Of a stretch of DNA of 41,852 nt, positions 8,398-16,896 are shown piece by piece (position 1 is the stretch's first letter; each line of letters opens with the position of its first letter). The notes under the pieces were generated by a model, which was not told where the DNA came from, did no database searches, and worked only from the letters and a program-made list of their open reading frames with translations. The DNA is taken from contig JAFQKV010000074.1 in NCBI GenBank assembly GCA_017414715.1, positions 1-41,852 of the forward strand. Direction: 5' to 3'. This DNA comes from Clostridia bacterium. GTDB taxonomy: Bacteria; Bacillota; Clostridia; Oscillospirales; QAMX01. The position numbers were made by a program, and so were the translations under genes.

Positions 8398-9456
8398 TTA
8401 CCGATCCATTTCCCGGATCTCGGCCATGAGCTCCGGAATGATATCCGCTTCCCGGATGCGGCGGAGGACCTTCCCCGCCTTGAAGATGACCGCCTCGCCG
8501 TTTCCGGCACCTGCCACGCCGATATCCGCCTCTTTGGCCTCTCCGGGGCCGTTGACCTCGCAGCCCATGACCGCAACGGTCATGCGGCGGTGGACACCCT
8601 CCAGCATGGGCTCAAGCTTTTTCACCGTTTCGATAAGAGGAAACCGCGTCCGGGCGCAGGTGGGACAGGAGACCAGATTGACACCTGTCTCCAGCCGGTC
8701 TGCCGCACGGAGAATATCCCTTGCCGCCGCGATCTCCGCCACGGGATCGTCCGTCAGGGAGATGCGCACGGTATCGCCGACACCCAGGGCCAGCAGGCTG
8801 CCGGCACCGGCAGCGGATTTCAGCATACCGACGCGGGGAGAGCCCGTCTCCGTCACGCCGATATGCAGGGGATAATCGTATTTTGCGGCAAAGGCAAGGT
8901 TCGCCGCCACCGTCATGCCCACATCGGAGGATTTCATGGACACACAGATGTTGTCAAAGCCCCAGTCGTTGAGAAGCCGGATATGTCCCTCCGCGCTCTC
9001 GCACATGGCCTCCGGGGTAACGCCGCCGTACTTTGCCAGCAGCTCCTTTTCCAGCGAACCGCCGTTGACACCGATACGGATGGGAATGTTCCGCTCCGTA
9101 CAGGCCTCCGCCACGGCGCGCACGCGCTCCGCTCCGCCGATATTGCCGGGGTTTAAGCGGATCTTGTCCACTCCCGCCTCCACGGCGGCAAGGGCCAGCC
9201 GCCAGTCAAAGTGAATATCGGCAACCAAAGGGATGGATATCCCCTTTTTGATGGCCGAAAGTGCGCGGGCGCTCTCCATATCCGGAACGGCAACGCGCAC
9301 GATATCGCAGCCCGCCGCCGTAAGGCGATCGATCTGCTCCACCGTGGCAACTGCGTCCGCCGTTTTGGTATTGGTCATGGACTGGATGGCGATGGGGTTG
9401 TCCGCACCGATGCGGACATTCCCGATCTTCACCTCTCTGGTCTTTTTCCGTTCCAT
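8398..9456 (-). CDS. ispG: 4-hydroxy-3-methylbut-2-en-1-yl diphosphate synthase (IspG/GcpE)
   Basis: Converts MEcPP to HMBPP, the penultimate step of the MEP isoprenoid pathway, using a [4Fe-4S] cluster. The N-terminal TIM barrel opens with GADNPIAIQSMTNTKTAD. The cluster ligands are visible in SCPTCARTRF (about residues 264-273) and MGCEVNGPGEA (about 298-308), which also contains the conserved Glu. At 352 residues it is the usual bacterial form without the extra domain seen in plants and Chlamydia. A GGAGG lies 9 nt before the ATG. It sits 22 bp after rseP and 36 bp before polC. With dxr in the same operon, two MEP steps are co-transcribed with uppS, which consumes the resulting isoprenoid. 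Confidence 0.97.
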   Translation of the reverse strand: MERKKTREVKIGNVRIGADNPIAIQSMTNTKTADAVATVEQIDRLTAAGCDIVRVAVPDMESARALSAIKKGISIPLVADIHFDWRLALAAVEAGVDKIRLNPGNIGGAERVRAVAEACTERNIPIRIGVNGGSLEKELLAKYGGVTPEAMCESAEGHIRLLNDWGFDNICVSMKSSDVGMTVAANLAFAAKYDYPLHIGVTETGSPRVGMLKSAAGAGSLLALGVGDTVRISLTDDPVAEIAAARDILRAADRLETGVNLVSCPTCARTRFPLIETVKKLEPMLEGVHRRMTVAVMGCEVNGPGEAKEADIGVAGAGNGEAVIFKAGKVLRRIREADIIPELMAEIREMDR

Positions 9457-9478
9457 TTTTTGCGTCCTCCGGGCACAC

Positions 9479-10552
9479 TCATTTAAAAAGCCGCATCACG
9501 TCGCTTACGCTCACCACAGCGATGAGGCCGAGCAGCAGGATAAGCACAGCCGCATTGATATATGCCTCATATTTGCGCTTTGGCTTGATACCAAAGAGGC
9601 TGAGCACCTTCTCGATGGCAAGAAAGAGCACCCGTCCGCCATCCAGCGCGGGGATGGGCAGCAGATTCATAACGCCGAGGTTGATGGTGATATAGGCAAC
9701 AAGCGAAAGCAAATTGAGAAATCCCGAGGTTTTGACCACCTCGGACATGGTGGCGGTAATACCGACGGGACCGCTCATATCCTGCAGCGCCACCCGCCCG
9801 CGGAAAATATCCACGATGGAGAAGCGTACCGTGCGGACATAATAGGCAGCCGTTTTGACCGCACCCACAAGGGATGCACCCACGGAGTTATCCTCCCGGG
9901 AGAGCAGCAGGCCGTAGCCCTTGTATTTTTCCCCGCCGTAGGTATATTCCGTCACCTTGAGCTCCGCATCGGAGAGAAGCACCTTCTCACCCTCCCGGCG
10001 CACGAGAATATCATGCGTCTCGCCGCCGTAGCGGGAAAGCAGGATAGAGATATCGTTGGTGATATAGACCCGGGCACCGTCGATCTTCAGAATCTCATCC
10101 CCCACCTGCAGACCGGCAACGCCGGTCTCGGCAAATTCTTCACCAAAGGCCGCAACGACAGGCTCCACCCGGGTCTCTGCCGGCAGCGCAAGGAAGAAGA
10201 GCAGCGCAACGCCGGTGATGAGATTGAATACCGCCCCCGCCACGAGGATAACCAGCCGCTTCCAGGGCTTTTGGGCGGTAAAGGTGCGCTCCGGCGGACA
10301 GGGCTCCCAATCCTCCGGCAGATCCTCGGGATCGGACTCGCCGTCCTCCCCCTCCATCATGCAGGCACCGCCAAAGGGAATGGCACGGACGGCAAAGACC
10401 GTCTCCCCTGCCCGGAAGCCAAAAAGTTTGGGACCGAGACCTACGGAAAACTCGTTGACACGGACACCGAAGATCTTGGCAAAGATAAAATGTCCGAACT
10501 CGTGGATAATGACCAGCACACTCAGGGCAAGAATGGCAATAACGATATGCAA
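9479..10552 (-). CDS. rseP: RseP/RasP-type site-2 zinc metalloprotease
   Basis: A polytopic intramembrane protease that cleaves membrane-embedded substrates such as anti-sigma factors and signal-peptide remnants. The zinc motif HEFGH is at residues 17-21 in the first membrane helix. The third ligand is in NLLPIPALDGGRVLF (about 293-307), and one PDZ domain lies between (about 110-200). At 357 residues it is a single-PDZ Firmicutes form. A hydrophilic acidic loop (about 75-100) is present. The start codon is TTG: the AAGGAAGG 7 nt upstream fits it and no in-frame ATG is near. It lies between dxr and ispG. No anti-sigma substrate is encoded nearby. Confidence 0.95.
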   Translation of the reverse strand: MHIVIAILALSVLVIIHEFGHFIFAKIFGVRVNEFSVGLGPKLFGFRAGETVFAVRAIPFGGACMMEGEDGESDPEDLPEDWEPCPPERTFTAQKPWKRLVILVAGAVFNLITGVALLFFLALPAETRVEPVVAAFGEEFAETGVAGLQVGDEILKIDGARVYITNDISILLSRYGGETHDILVRREGEKVLLSDAELKVTEYTYGGEKYKGYGLLLSREDNSVGASLVGAVKTAAYYVRTVRFSIVDIFRGRVALQDMSGPVGITATMSEVVKTSGFLNLLSLVAYITINLGVMNLLPIPALDGGRVLFLAIEKVLSLFGIKPKRKYEAYINAAVLILLLGLIAVVSVSDVMRLFK

Positions 10553-10576
10553 AGGACTACCTTCCTTTCGGGATAT

Positions 10577-11734
10577 TTACAAAAGCCGGGAGGCGGCGTA
10601 TTCCCGCGCCGCAGCGTCATACTCCAGCACCTCGCCGATATTCGCGCAGGACACGGCGGGGGTATCCTCCACCGCACGGGTACAGATCTCCGCGATTTTT
10701 CCAAAGGAGATCCTTCCGGCAAGAAATGCAGCCACGGCCACCTCGTTTGCGCCGTTCATGGTGACGGCAGCAGAGGAGGGCATAGCGGCCACCCGACGCG
10801 CCAGAGGAAGCGCCGGGAAATTGACATCGTCCGGGGCATGGAAATGCATGGTGCCGACGGCGGCAAGATCCACCGGCGGCGTAAGGCTCTCCCTGCGCTC
10901 CGGCCAGGTCAGGGCATACTGGATGGGCAGACGCATATCCGGCACACCAAGCTGCGCCACGGTGGAGCCGTCGCAGAATTCCACGAGGGAATGGATAATG
11001 CTCTCCCGGTGCACCACCACAGAGATATCCTCCGGGCGCACACGGAAAAGATGCATGGCCTCAATAAGCTCCAGCCCCTTGTTCATCATTGTAGCCGAGT
11101 CGATGGTTATTTTCTGTCCCATGCTCCAGTTGGGATGCCGCAGTGCATCCGCCGCGGTCACACCCGCCAGCTCCGCCGCGGTCTTTCCGACGAAGGGACC
11201 GCCCGAGGCCGTCAGGATAATGCGGCGCACCGCACCGTTTCCCACCCCCCGCGCCATGAGGCACTGGTGGATGGCGGCGTGCTCGGAATCCACGGGAAGA
11301 ATGTCCACGCCGGCCGCCTCCGCCGCAGCATAGACAAGCGCACCGGCACAGACCAGCGTTTCTTTATTGGCAAGGGCGATCTTTTTGCCGGAGCGGATGG
11401 CTGCCACAGTGGGACGCAGGCCGGAAATGCCCTCCATAGCGGTGACGGCGGTGTCCGCCGCCGATTCCGCCACGGCGGTCTCTACGCCCTCCGGCCCGGA
11501 AAGTATCCGCGTATCCGTGTCCGCCACCCGCAGACGCAGCTCACGGGCCGCCTGCGGATCGGCCATGGCCGCCGTTTTGGGAGAAAAGGCACGGATCTGC
11601 TCCTCCATGAGCCCGACGTTTTTCCGGGCACAGAGGGTATCCGCACGTAAGTCCAGATGCCGGCACACCTCCAGCGTCTGCCGGCCGATGGAGCCGGTGG
11701 AGCCAAGGATGACAAGGGATCGGGTCATACTCAA
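10577..11734 (-). CDS. dxr: 1-deoxy-D-xylulose 5-phosphate reductoisomerase
   Basis: First committed step of the MEP pathway: NADPH-dependent conversion of DXP to MEP. The Rossmann opening GSTGSIGRQTLEV (about residues 11-23), the metal and substrate motif DSEHAAIHQCL, the TASGGPF loop and NWSMGQKITIDSATMMNKGLE are all intact. At 385 residues the length is normal. The chosen start is a TTG with GAGG 8 nt upstream. An ATG two codons in would be 14 nt from that site and is less likely. It lies 15 bp after cdsA and 24 bp before rseP. Confidence 0.97.
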   Translation of the reverse strand: MSMTRSLVILGSTGSIGRQTLEVCRHLDLRADTLCARKNVGLMEEQIRAFSPKTAAMADPQAARELRLRVADTDTRILSGPEGVETAVAESAADTAVTAMEGISGLRPTVAAIRSGKKIALANKETLVCAGALVYAAAEAAGVDILPVDSEHAAIHQCLMARGVGNGAVRRIILTASGGPFVGKTAAELAGVTAADALRHPNWSMGQKITIDSATMMNKGLELIEAMHLFRVRPEDISVVVHRESIIHSLVEFCDGSTVAQLGVPDMRLPIQYALTWPERRESLTPPVDLAAVGTMHFHAPDDVNFPALPLARRVAAMPSSAAVTMNGANEVAVAAFLAGRISFGKIAEICTRAVEDTPAVSCANIGEVLEYDAAAREYAASRLL

Positions 11735-11749
11735 AGTTTATACCTCAAT

Positions 11750-12562
11750 TTACAGGATCATTCCAAAGATACGGTCAAGGGCACAGAAAAGCGGCAGAAT
11801 AAAGATAACGCTGTCGAAGCGGTCCAGCACACCGCCGTGTCCCGGCATCAGCTTGCCGTAATCCTTGATGCCCACCTCGCGCTTGACCAGCGACAGGGCA
11901 AGGTCACCGATCTGTCCCACTGCCGCACCGGCAAGGCCAAAAAGGATGACCGCCGGGATATTGAGACGGATCTCAAAAAAGTGCATGAGGATCCATGCAT
12001 ACAACAGCTGGAACAGACATGCCCCGACGATGCCGATGGCGGAGCCCTCCACCGTCTTTTTGGGGCTGATCTCCGGGGCAAGCTTATGCTTTCCGAAAAA
12101 CGTGCCGCCAAAATAGGCGCAGGTATCGCTCATCCACGCGGCGATAAAGGGCATCAGTACAAGGTATTTTCCCTTTTCTCCCATGAGCACCGAGAGCATC
12201 AGACTGAGAAAGAAGGGCAGCGCCGCTCCACCGAAAAGGGCGGCAAAGATCTCCGGCGCACGGATCCTGTCATGCCGGAGAATGGCCATGGTAAAGAGTA
12301 CCGTCACGAGAAGGAAGATCCCGAGCAGCAGCCATGCGGCATCCAGCTTAAAATACATCCACCAGGGGATACAGCCCGCCGCAGCCATGGCGATGCCCGC
12401 CGCGGCGCGGCTCCTCACAAGGCCGGTGGGGCGGGTAAACTCATGGGCGGCAAGAATACAAAGCAGGCAAAGCGCCGCTGCGGCAGTCCACAGGGGCGCA
12501 AAGTAGATGATAACGATAAATACCGGCAGCAGCACCGCTGCGGCAAGGGTTCTGACGAGCAT
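11750..12562 (-). CDS. cdsA: Phosphatidate cytidylyltransferase (CDP-diglyceride synthase)
   Basis: Makes CDP-diacylglycerol from phosphatidic acid and CTP at the membrane, the branch point to phosphatidylglycerol and cardiolipin. The 270-residue protein is almost entirely hydrophobic, with about eight membrane segments. It ends in the CdsA signature region, where SPKKTVEG and KDYGKLMPGHGGVLDRFDS carry the conserved acidic metal ligands. AAGGA lies 13 nt upstream of the ATG. It is placed between uppS and dxr, the canonical order in Gram-positives. Confidence 0.96.
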   Translation of the reverse strand: MLVRTLAAAVLLPVFIVIIYFAPLWTAAAALCLLCILAAHEFTRPTGLVRSRAAAGIAMAAAGCIPWWMYFKLDAAWLLLGIFLLVTVLFTMAILRHDRIRAPEIFAALFGGAALPFFLSLMLSVLMGEKGKYLVLMPFIAAWMSDTCAYFGGTFFGKHKLAPEISPKKTVEGSAIGIVGACLFQLLYAWILMHFFEIRLNIPAVILFGLAGAAVGQIGDLALSLVKREVGIKDYGKLMPGHGGVLDRFDSVIFILPLFCALDRIFGMIL

Positions 12563-12583
12563 GGCGCTTACAGCTTCCTTTCT

Positions 12584-13366
12584 TTATTTCCGGCCGGAAC
12601 GGGACTTTCCGTAGCCGCCGAAGCGGCGGTCGCGTCCCGCAAAGGAGAGAATGGCATGGCAAAGCTCCTCCTTTGTGAAGGAGGGCCAAAGGGTATCGGT
12701 GACATAGAATTCCGAATAGGCGATCTGCCAGAGCAGGAAATTGGACACCCGCATATCGCCGCCGGTACGGATGAGCAGATCCGGATCGGGCACTCCCGCG
12801 GAATAGAGCCGGGATTCCAGCATCGCAGCATCCACGGCATCCGGCGAGAGCCGGCCCTCCGCCGCATCCCGGGCAAGACTTCTCGCGGCATGGACCAGCT
12901 CGTCCCTGCCGCCGTAATTGATGCACACGTTGACCTGCATGCCGGTGGTCTGCTCCGAGAGCTCCGCCGCCCGGTCAATGAGGGCTATGATATCCTCCGG
13001 GAAGGGAGAAGTATCTCCGAAAATGCGGAGCTTGACATTGCGCTCCACCATCTCATCGCAGGATTTTTTCAGATATTTGCGGAAAAGATCAAAAATTCCG
13101 TCCACTTCCGCCTTATCCCGCTTCCAGTTCTCCGTGGAAAAGGCATAGACCGTCAGATAACGGATGCCCATATCCGAGCAGACGGTGGCGATGCGGTCAA
13201 AATTTTCGCTGCCGCGGGCATGTCCCGCATTCCGGGGCAGACCGCGCTTTTCCGCCCAGCGTCCGTTGCCGTCCATAATGATGGCAATGTGCGCCGGGAG
13301 CTTCCCCGCACGGCGGATATCCTCAATATCCGCCGCGGGGTCATGTTTTCTTGCAAAAAGCTTCAC
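12584..13366 (-). CDS. uppS: Isoprenyl transferase / undecaprenyl diphosphate synthase
   Basis: A cis-prenyltransferase that extends farnesyl diphosphate with isopentenyl diphosphate to C55-PP, the lipid carrier for peptidoglycan and wall polymers. The motifs IIMDGNGRWA (catalytic Asp), FSTENWKR and RTGGDMRVSNFLLWQ are all present. I start at a GTG giving MKLFARKHD (260 residues), 8 bp after the frr stop. A longer reading frame to 13411 would overlap frr by 37 bp and lengthen the N-terminus beyond the family. The exact start is uncertain, because the only GAGG, inside the end of frr, is about 13 nt away. Confidence 0.95.
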   Translation of the reverse strand: MKLFARKHDPAADIEDIRRAGKLPAHIAIIMDGNGRWAEKRGLPRNAGHARGSENFDRIATVCSDMGIRYLTVYAFSTENWKRDKAEVDGIFDLFRKYLKKSCDEMVERNVKLRIFGDTSPFPEDIIALIDRAAELSEQTTGMQVNVCINYGGRDELVHAARSLARDAAEGRLSPDAVDAAMLESRLYSAGVPDPDLLIRTGGDMRVSNFLLWQIAYSEFYVTDTLWPSFTKEELCHAILSFAGRDRRFGGYGKSRSGRK

Positions 13367-13374
13367 GGTGGGGA

Positions 13375-13932
13375 TCAGACCTCGAGCAGTTCCTTCTCCT
13401 TGCGGGCACAAACCTCGTCCACCTTCTTGCAGAACTTGTCGGTCATATCCTGCAGGTCTTTCTCCACGGCGCGCATATCGTCCTCGGTGATCTCGGACTT
13501 CTTCTTGCGGGCCTTAAAGAACTCAAGACCGTCGCGGCGGATATTGCGGACGGCAACCTTGGATTCCTCGGCATACTTGCGCACCTGCTTGACGAGATCC
13601 TTGCGGCGCTCCTCGGTGAGGGTGGGGAAAGAAAGACGGATGGACTTGCCGTCGTTGGTGGGGGTAATGCCGATATCGGAGGCAAGGATGGCCTTCTCGA
13701 CGGCCTTCAGCTGGGAAGGATCCCAGGGGGCGATAACAAGCATGCGGGGCTCCGGAACGGAGATGGCGGCGATCTGGTTGATGGGCGTGGGTGCACCGTA
13801 GTACTCAACGGTCAGCTTATCCAGCACGGCGGGATTTGCACGGCCGGCGCGGATAGCGGCATACTCGGACTCGAGGGATACCACGGTCTTGTTCATTTTC
13901 TCCTCATAGGGGGCGTATTCGGTCTTGTTCAT
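13375..13932 (-). CDS. frr: Ribosome recycling factor
   Basis: Splits post-termination ribosomes together with EF-G. The 185-residue length is exact for the family. Typical segments are RAGRANPAVLDKLTVEYYG, PINQIAAISVPEPRMLVI, IRLSFPTLTEERRKDLVKQV and the C-terminal helix QDMTDKFCKKVDEV. The GGAGG is 8 nt from the ATG. It follows pyrH by 42 bp, the near-universal pyrH-frr pair. The usual upstream partners rpsB and tsf are absent here; argS takes that position. Confidence 0.98.
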   Translation of the reverse strand: MNKTEYAPYEEKMNKTVVSLESEYAAIRAGRANPAVLDKLTVEYYGAPTPINQIAAISVPEPRMLVIAPWDPSQLKAVEKAILASDIGITPTNDGKSIRLSFPTLTEERRKDLVKQVRKYAEESKVAVRNIRRDGLEFFKARKKKSEITEDDMRAVEKDLQDMTDKFCKKVDEVCARKEKELLEV

Positions 13933-13974
13933 GCGTTTTACCTCCAGAAATATTATCTTTATTATGTGTTTATA

Positions 13975-14691
13975 TTACTCAGCGGTGACGAGGGTTCCCA
14001 CCTGCTCACCCATGCAGGCCCGGTAGATATTCTCCGGATCGGACAGGGCAAAGAGCAGCAACGGGGTCTTATTGTCCATGGAAAGGCTCGCCGCCGTGGA
14101 ATCGATGACGGTGAGGCCCCGGTCCAGGATCTCCTTGTAGGTCATGCGGTCAAACTTTTTGGCATCGGGGTTCTTGCGGGGATCGGAATCGTAGATGCCG
14201 TCGATGTTTTTGGCAAGCATGATAACGTCCGCGGCGATCTCCGTGCCGCGGAGCACAGCACCGGTGTCCGTGGAGAAGAAGGGGTTGCCCGTTCCGCAGC
14301 CCAGCAGCACCACGCGGCCTGCCTTCAGCTCACGGTCGGCCTCCCGGCGGGTGTAGAGATCGGCGATCTCCCGCATCTCCACCGCCGTCTGCACCCGGGT
14401 CTCAATGCCGCAGCGCTCGAGGCTCTCGGAGAGGGCCAGACAGTTCATAACGGTGGCAAGCATGCCGATATTGTCGGCACGGGTGCGCTCCATGGGTCCG
14501 CCGTCCTTCAGGCCGCGCCAGTAGTTTCCGCCGCCGGTCACGACGGCGACCTCCACTCCGGCCCGGACACAGCGGGCGATCTGCGCCGCAACGGCATCCA
14601 CGGTGGGGATATCCAGTCCAAAGTGCTTGTCCCCGGCCAGAGCTTCGCCGCTGACCTTGATGAGCACCCGCCTGTATTTTGCAGTTTCCAT
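13975..14691 (-). CDS. pyrH: UMP kinase
   Basis: Bacterial hexameric UMP kinase of the amino-acid-kinase fold, making UDP for RNA, DNA and UDP-sugar precursors. Visible motifs are KVSGEALAG near the N-terminus (phosphate binding), VTGGGNYWRG, and GTGNPFFSTDTGAVLRG. The segment NIDGIYDSDPRKNPDAKKF is also canonical. At 238 residues it is normal length. A GGAGG lies 9 nt before the ATG. It is 25 bp after argS and 42 bp before frr. Confidence 0.98.
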   Translation of the reverse strand: METAKYRRVLIKVSGEALAGDKHFGLDIPTVDAVAAQIARCVRAGVEVAVVTGGGNYWRGLKDGGPMERTRADNIGMLATVMNCLALSESLERCGIETRVQTAVEMREIADLYTRREADRELKAGRVVLLGCGTGNPFFSTDTGAVLRGTEIAADVIMLAKNIDGIYDSDPRKNPDAKKFDRMTYKEILDRGLTVIDSTAASLSMDNKTPLLLFALSDPENIYRACMGEQVGTLVTAE

Positions 14692-14716
14692 GACAGATAA
14701 ACCTCCAAGCTGTATA

Positions 14717-16417
14717 TTACATATGATCGGGGGCGTTGACCTTCATCATGCCGAGAACGTTTGCGATGGTCTCACGGGTGGCATCGGCCAGCTTGAGGCG
14801 GGCAAGCATAACGTCCTTCTCCTCACCGCGGATGCGGCAGGCATTGTAGAAGGTATGGAAGGCGGCTGCCAGATCCACCGCATACCGGGCAAGGCGGGTG
14901 GGATCGAGATCGCGGGCGGCAAAGCGGATCTCCTCGGGCAGCATGGCGAGGCGGCGGATGAGCACCTTCTCCTCTGCCGTTTCAAACTTCGCGGCGTTGA
15001 TCTCTCCGGCGGCAGGCACGGAAATGCCCTCGCCTGCGAGCATGCGCACCAGCGAGCAGATGCGTGCATGGGCATACTGAATATAGAAGACGGGATTCTC
15101 ATTTTCTTGCTTGACGGCGAGATCAAGATCGAAGTCGAGATGGGTATCGGGCTGGCGGTAGTTAAAGAAGAAGCGGGCGGCATCCACGCTGATCTCATCC
15201 AGCAGATTGGAGAGGGTGATGGCCTTGCCGGTGCGCTTGGACATGCGGACGGCCTCGCCGTTGCGCATGAGGTTGACAAGCTGGAAGAGCATGAAGCGCA
15301 GGGAGCCGGGCTTGACGCCGATGGCCTTCATGCTGGCCTGGAAGCGGATGGTATGACCGTGGTGGTCGGCACCGAGGGCATCCACCACCTCGTCAAAGCC
15401 GCGGACGAGGAACTTGTTGCGGTGATAGGCGATATCCACGGCGTAGTAGGTATAGAAGCCGTTCTGCTTGACCATGACCTCGTCCTTGTCGCAGCCGTAA
15501 TCGGTGGCACGGAACCAGACGGCACCTTCCTTCTCATAAAGGGCACCGGCCTGACGGAGGATCTCGATGGTCTCCGCAACGGCACCGCTCTCATGCAGAG
15601 TGGACTCACGGAACCACATATCGTACTTGACGTTGTAGCGGGCGAGATCGGCCTGCATACGGGCGATGTTGCGCTCCAGACCGAAGGCAACAAGAGCAGC
15701 CTTGAGCTCATCCTCAGGGGTATCGAGAACGTCCTTGCCCTTTTCCTCCGCGAAGGCGGCGGCGAGAGCACGGATATCGTCACCGTGATAGCCGTCCTCG
15801 GGGAACTGCACGGCATCCTCGCCGAGGATATGCTGCTTTAAGCGGCAAAGCAGGGAATCGCCGAAGAGAGCCACCTGATTGCCCGCATCGTTGACGTAGA
15901 ACTCACGCCAGACATCGTAGCCGGCGCGCTCGAAAACAGAGGCAAGGGTATCGCCCAGCACACCGCCGCGGGCGTTGCCCAGATGCATGGGGCCGGTGGG
16001 GTTTGCGGAAACAAATTCCACCATGACGCGCTTGCCGCGGCCGATATCCAGACGGCCGAACTGCATGCCCGCCTCCTCGATCTCGCCGAGGACGGAGGCA
16101 TACCAGCCGGGGCCGAAGGTGACGTTGATAAAGCCGGGGCCGGCGATCCACACCTTATCGAAAACGGTGCCGGAGAGATCCATACGGGCAACGACCGTCT
16201 CTGCGATCTTGCGGGGAGGCATCCGCATGGCCTTGGACATGGCCAGCGCAAAGGTGGAGGAAAGATCGCCGTTCTGGGCATCCTTGGGGGTCTCGGCTGC
16301 CGGGGCATCAAAGGGCACGTCGGGCAGTTCACCCGCCGCAATGGCGGCGCGGCAGGCCTCGGCCACCAGACCGGACAGCAGCTGTTTGGTTTCGTCAATG
16401 GGATTCATCATGGTCAT
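14717..16417 (-). CDS. argS: Arginyl-tRNA synthetase
   Basis: Class I aminoacyl-tRNA synthetase charging tRNA-Arg. The N-terminal additional domain (about 1-115) is followed by the catalytic core with FVSANPTGPMHLGNARGG, containing the HIGH-equivalent HLGN. RMSKRTGKA is the KMSKS-like loop. The C-terminal DALR anticodon-binding domain begins near IQYAHARICSLVRML. The 566 residues match the family. The first ATG overlaps the stop of the upstream YwiB-like gene in an ATGA, with GGAG 5 nt upstream, indicating translational coupling. The ywiB-argS pairing is known from B. subtilis. Confidence 0.98.
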   Translation of the reverse strand: MTMMNPIDETKQLLSGLVAEACRAAIAAGELPDVPFDAPAAETPKDAQNGDLSSTFALAMSKAMRMPPRKIAETVVARMDLSGTVFDKVWIAGPGFINVTFGPGWYASVLGEIEEAGMQFGRLDIGRGKRVMVEFVSANPTGPMHLGNARGGVLGDTLASVFERAGYDVWREFYVNDAGNQVALFGDSLLCRLKQHILGEDAVQFPEDGYHGDDIRALAAAFAEEKGKDVLDTPEDELKAALVAFGLERNIARMQADLARYNVKYDMWFRESTLHESGAVAETIEILRQAGALYEKEGAVWFRATDYGCDKDEVMVKQNGFYTYYAVDIAYHRNKFLVRGFDEVVDALGADHHGHTIRFQASMKAIGVKPGSLRFMLFQLVNLMRNGEAVRMSKRTGKAITLSNLLDEISVDAARFFFNYRQPDTHLDFDLDLAVKQENENPVFYIQYAHARICSLVRMLAGEGISVPAAGEINAAKFETAEEKVLIRRLAMLPEEIRFAARDLDPTRLARYAVDLAAAFHTFYNACRIRGEEKDVMLARLKLADATRETIANVLGMMKVNAPDHM

Positions 16418-16896
16418 TCACACTCCGGAATTTCGTATTCTGTGCCTCCTGTTTTTTCACGCACGCAGACCTCGAGGCTGTGGGTCGCGGCGACCTCGGA
16501 ATCATATTCCACCGTGTATCCGAGCCGGATACTTCCACCCTCGGGGCGGAGATCGGAATTGAGGGCAAAGGTATGCACCCCGATGGTGAGGCTTCCCTCG
16601 GCCATTCGCACCGCCGAGAGATTCCGCACGTCCTTGCGGAAGACTATCTCCGAGGAGACGGTTCCCTTGCGGGTCAGGGTAAGGGCAGGGGTCTCGTCCA
16701 GCTTCAGGACTGTGGTGGTCCCTTCCATGCCGGTCAGTTCGCTTTCCTTATAGGAAATGTAGAAGCATCCGTTGCGGGAGAACATGCTCCCGTCGGTCAT
16801 AAACTCCACCACGTCCGGCTCACCGCCGGCATCCTGGATGCTCTTGATGGAGATCATTACATCTTTTCTCATGGGGTCAGGTCTTTTTTTCCTCAT
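16414..16896 (-). CDS. DUF1934 (YwiB-like) beta-barrel protein
   Basis: A 160-residue protein of the DUF1934 family, a small lipocalin-like beta-barrel with no established biochemical role. The characteristic pattern is visible: MISIKSIQ, FMTDGSMFSRNGCFYISYKESELTGMEG written as two adjoining blocks, a run of beta strands with VLKL and ALTLTRKG, and a final EVAATHSLEVCV strand. The ATG follows the murI stop directly; a second ATG at 16872 would remove eight residues, and neither has a strong ribosome-binding site. It is coupled to argS by an ATGA overlap, as in ywiB-argS of B. subtilis. A link with arginyl-tRNA supply or envelope is only guilt by association. Confidence 0.88.
   Translation of the reverse strand: MRKKRPDPMRKDVMISIKSIQDAGGEPDVVEFMTDGSMFSRNGCFYISYKESELTGMEGTTTVLKLDETPALTLTRKGTVSSEIVFRKDVRNLSAVRMAEGSLTIGVHTFALNSDLRPEGGSIRLGYTVEYDSEVAATHSLEVCVREKTGGTEYEIPECE

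Noticed and set aside
13367-13411. N-terminal extension of uppS into frr
   Set aside because: It would overlap frr by 37 bp and has no family counterpart; the GTG at 13366 gives a normal length.
5023-13801. Very long open frames antisense to polC, rseP, dxr, cdsA and uppS (for example 5023-7425, 9233-11650, 11657-13801 on the plus strand)
   Set aside because: They lie opposite genes with complete family motifs, have no plausible ribosome-binding sites or homology-like features, and arise from GC-rich, C-ending codon use.
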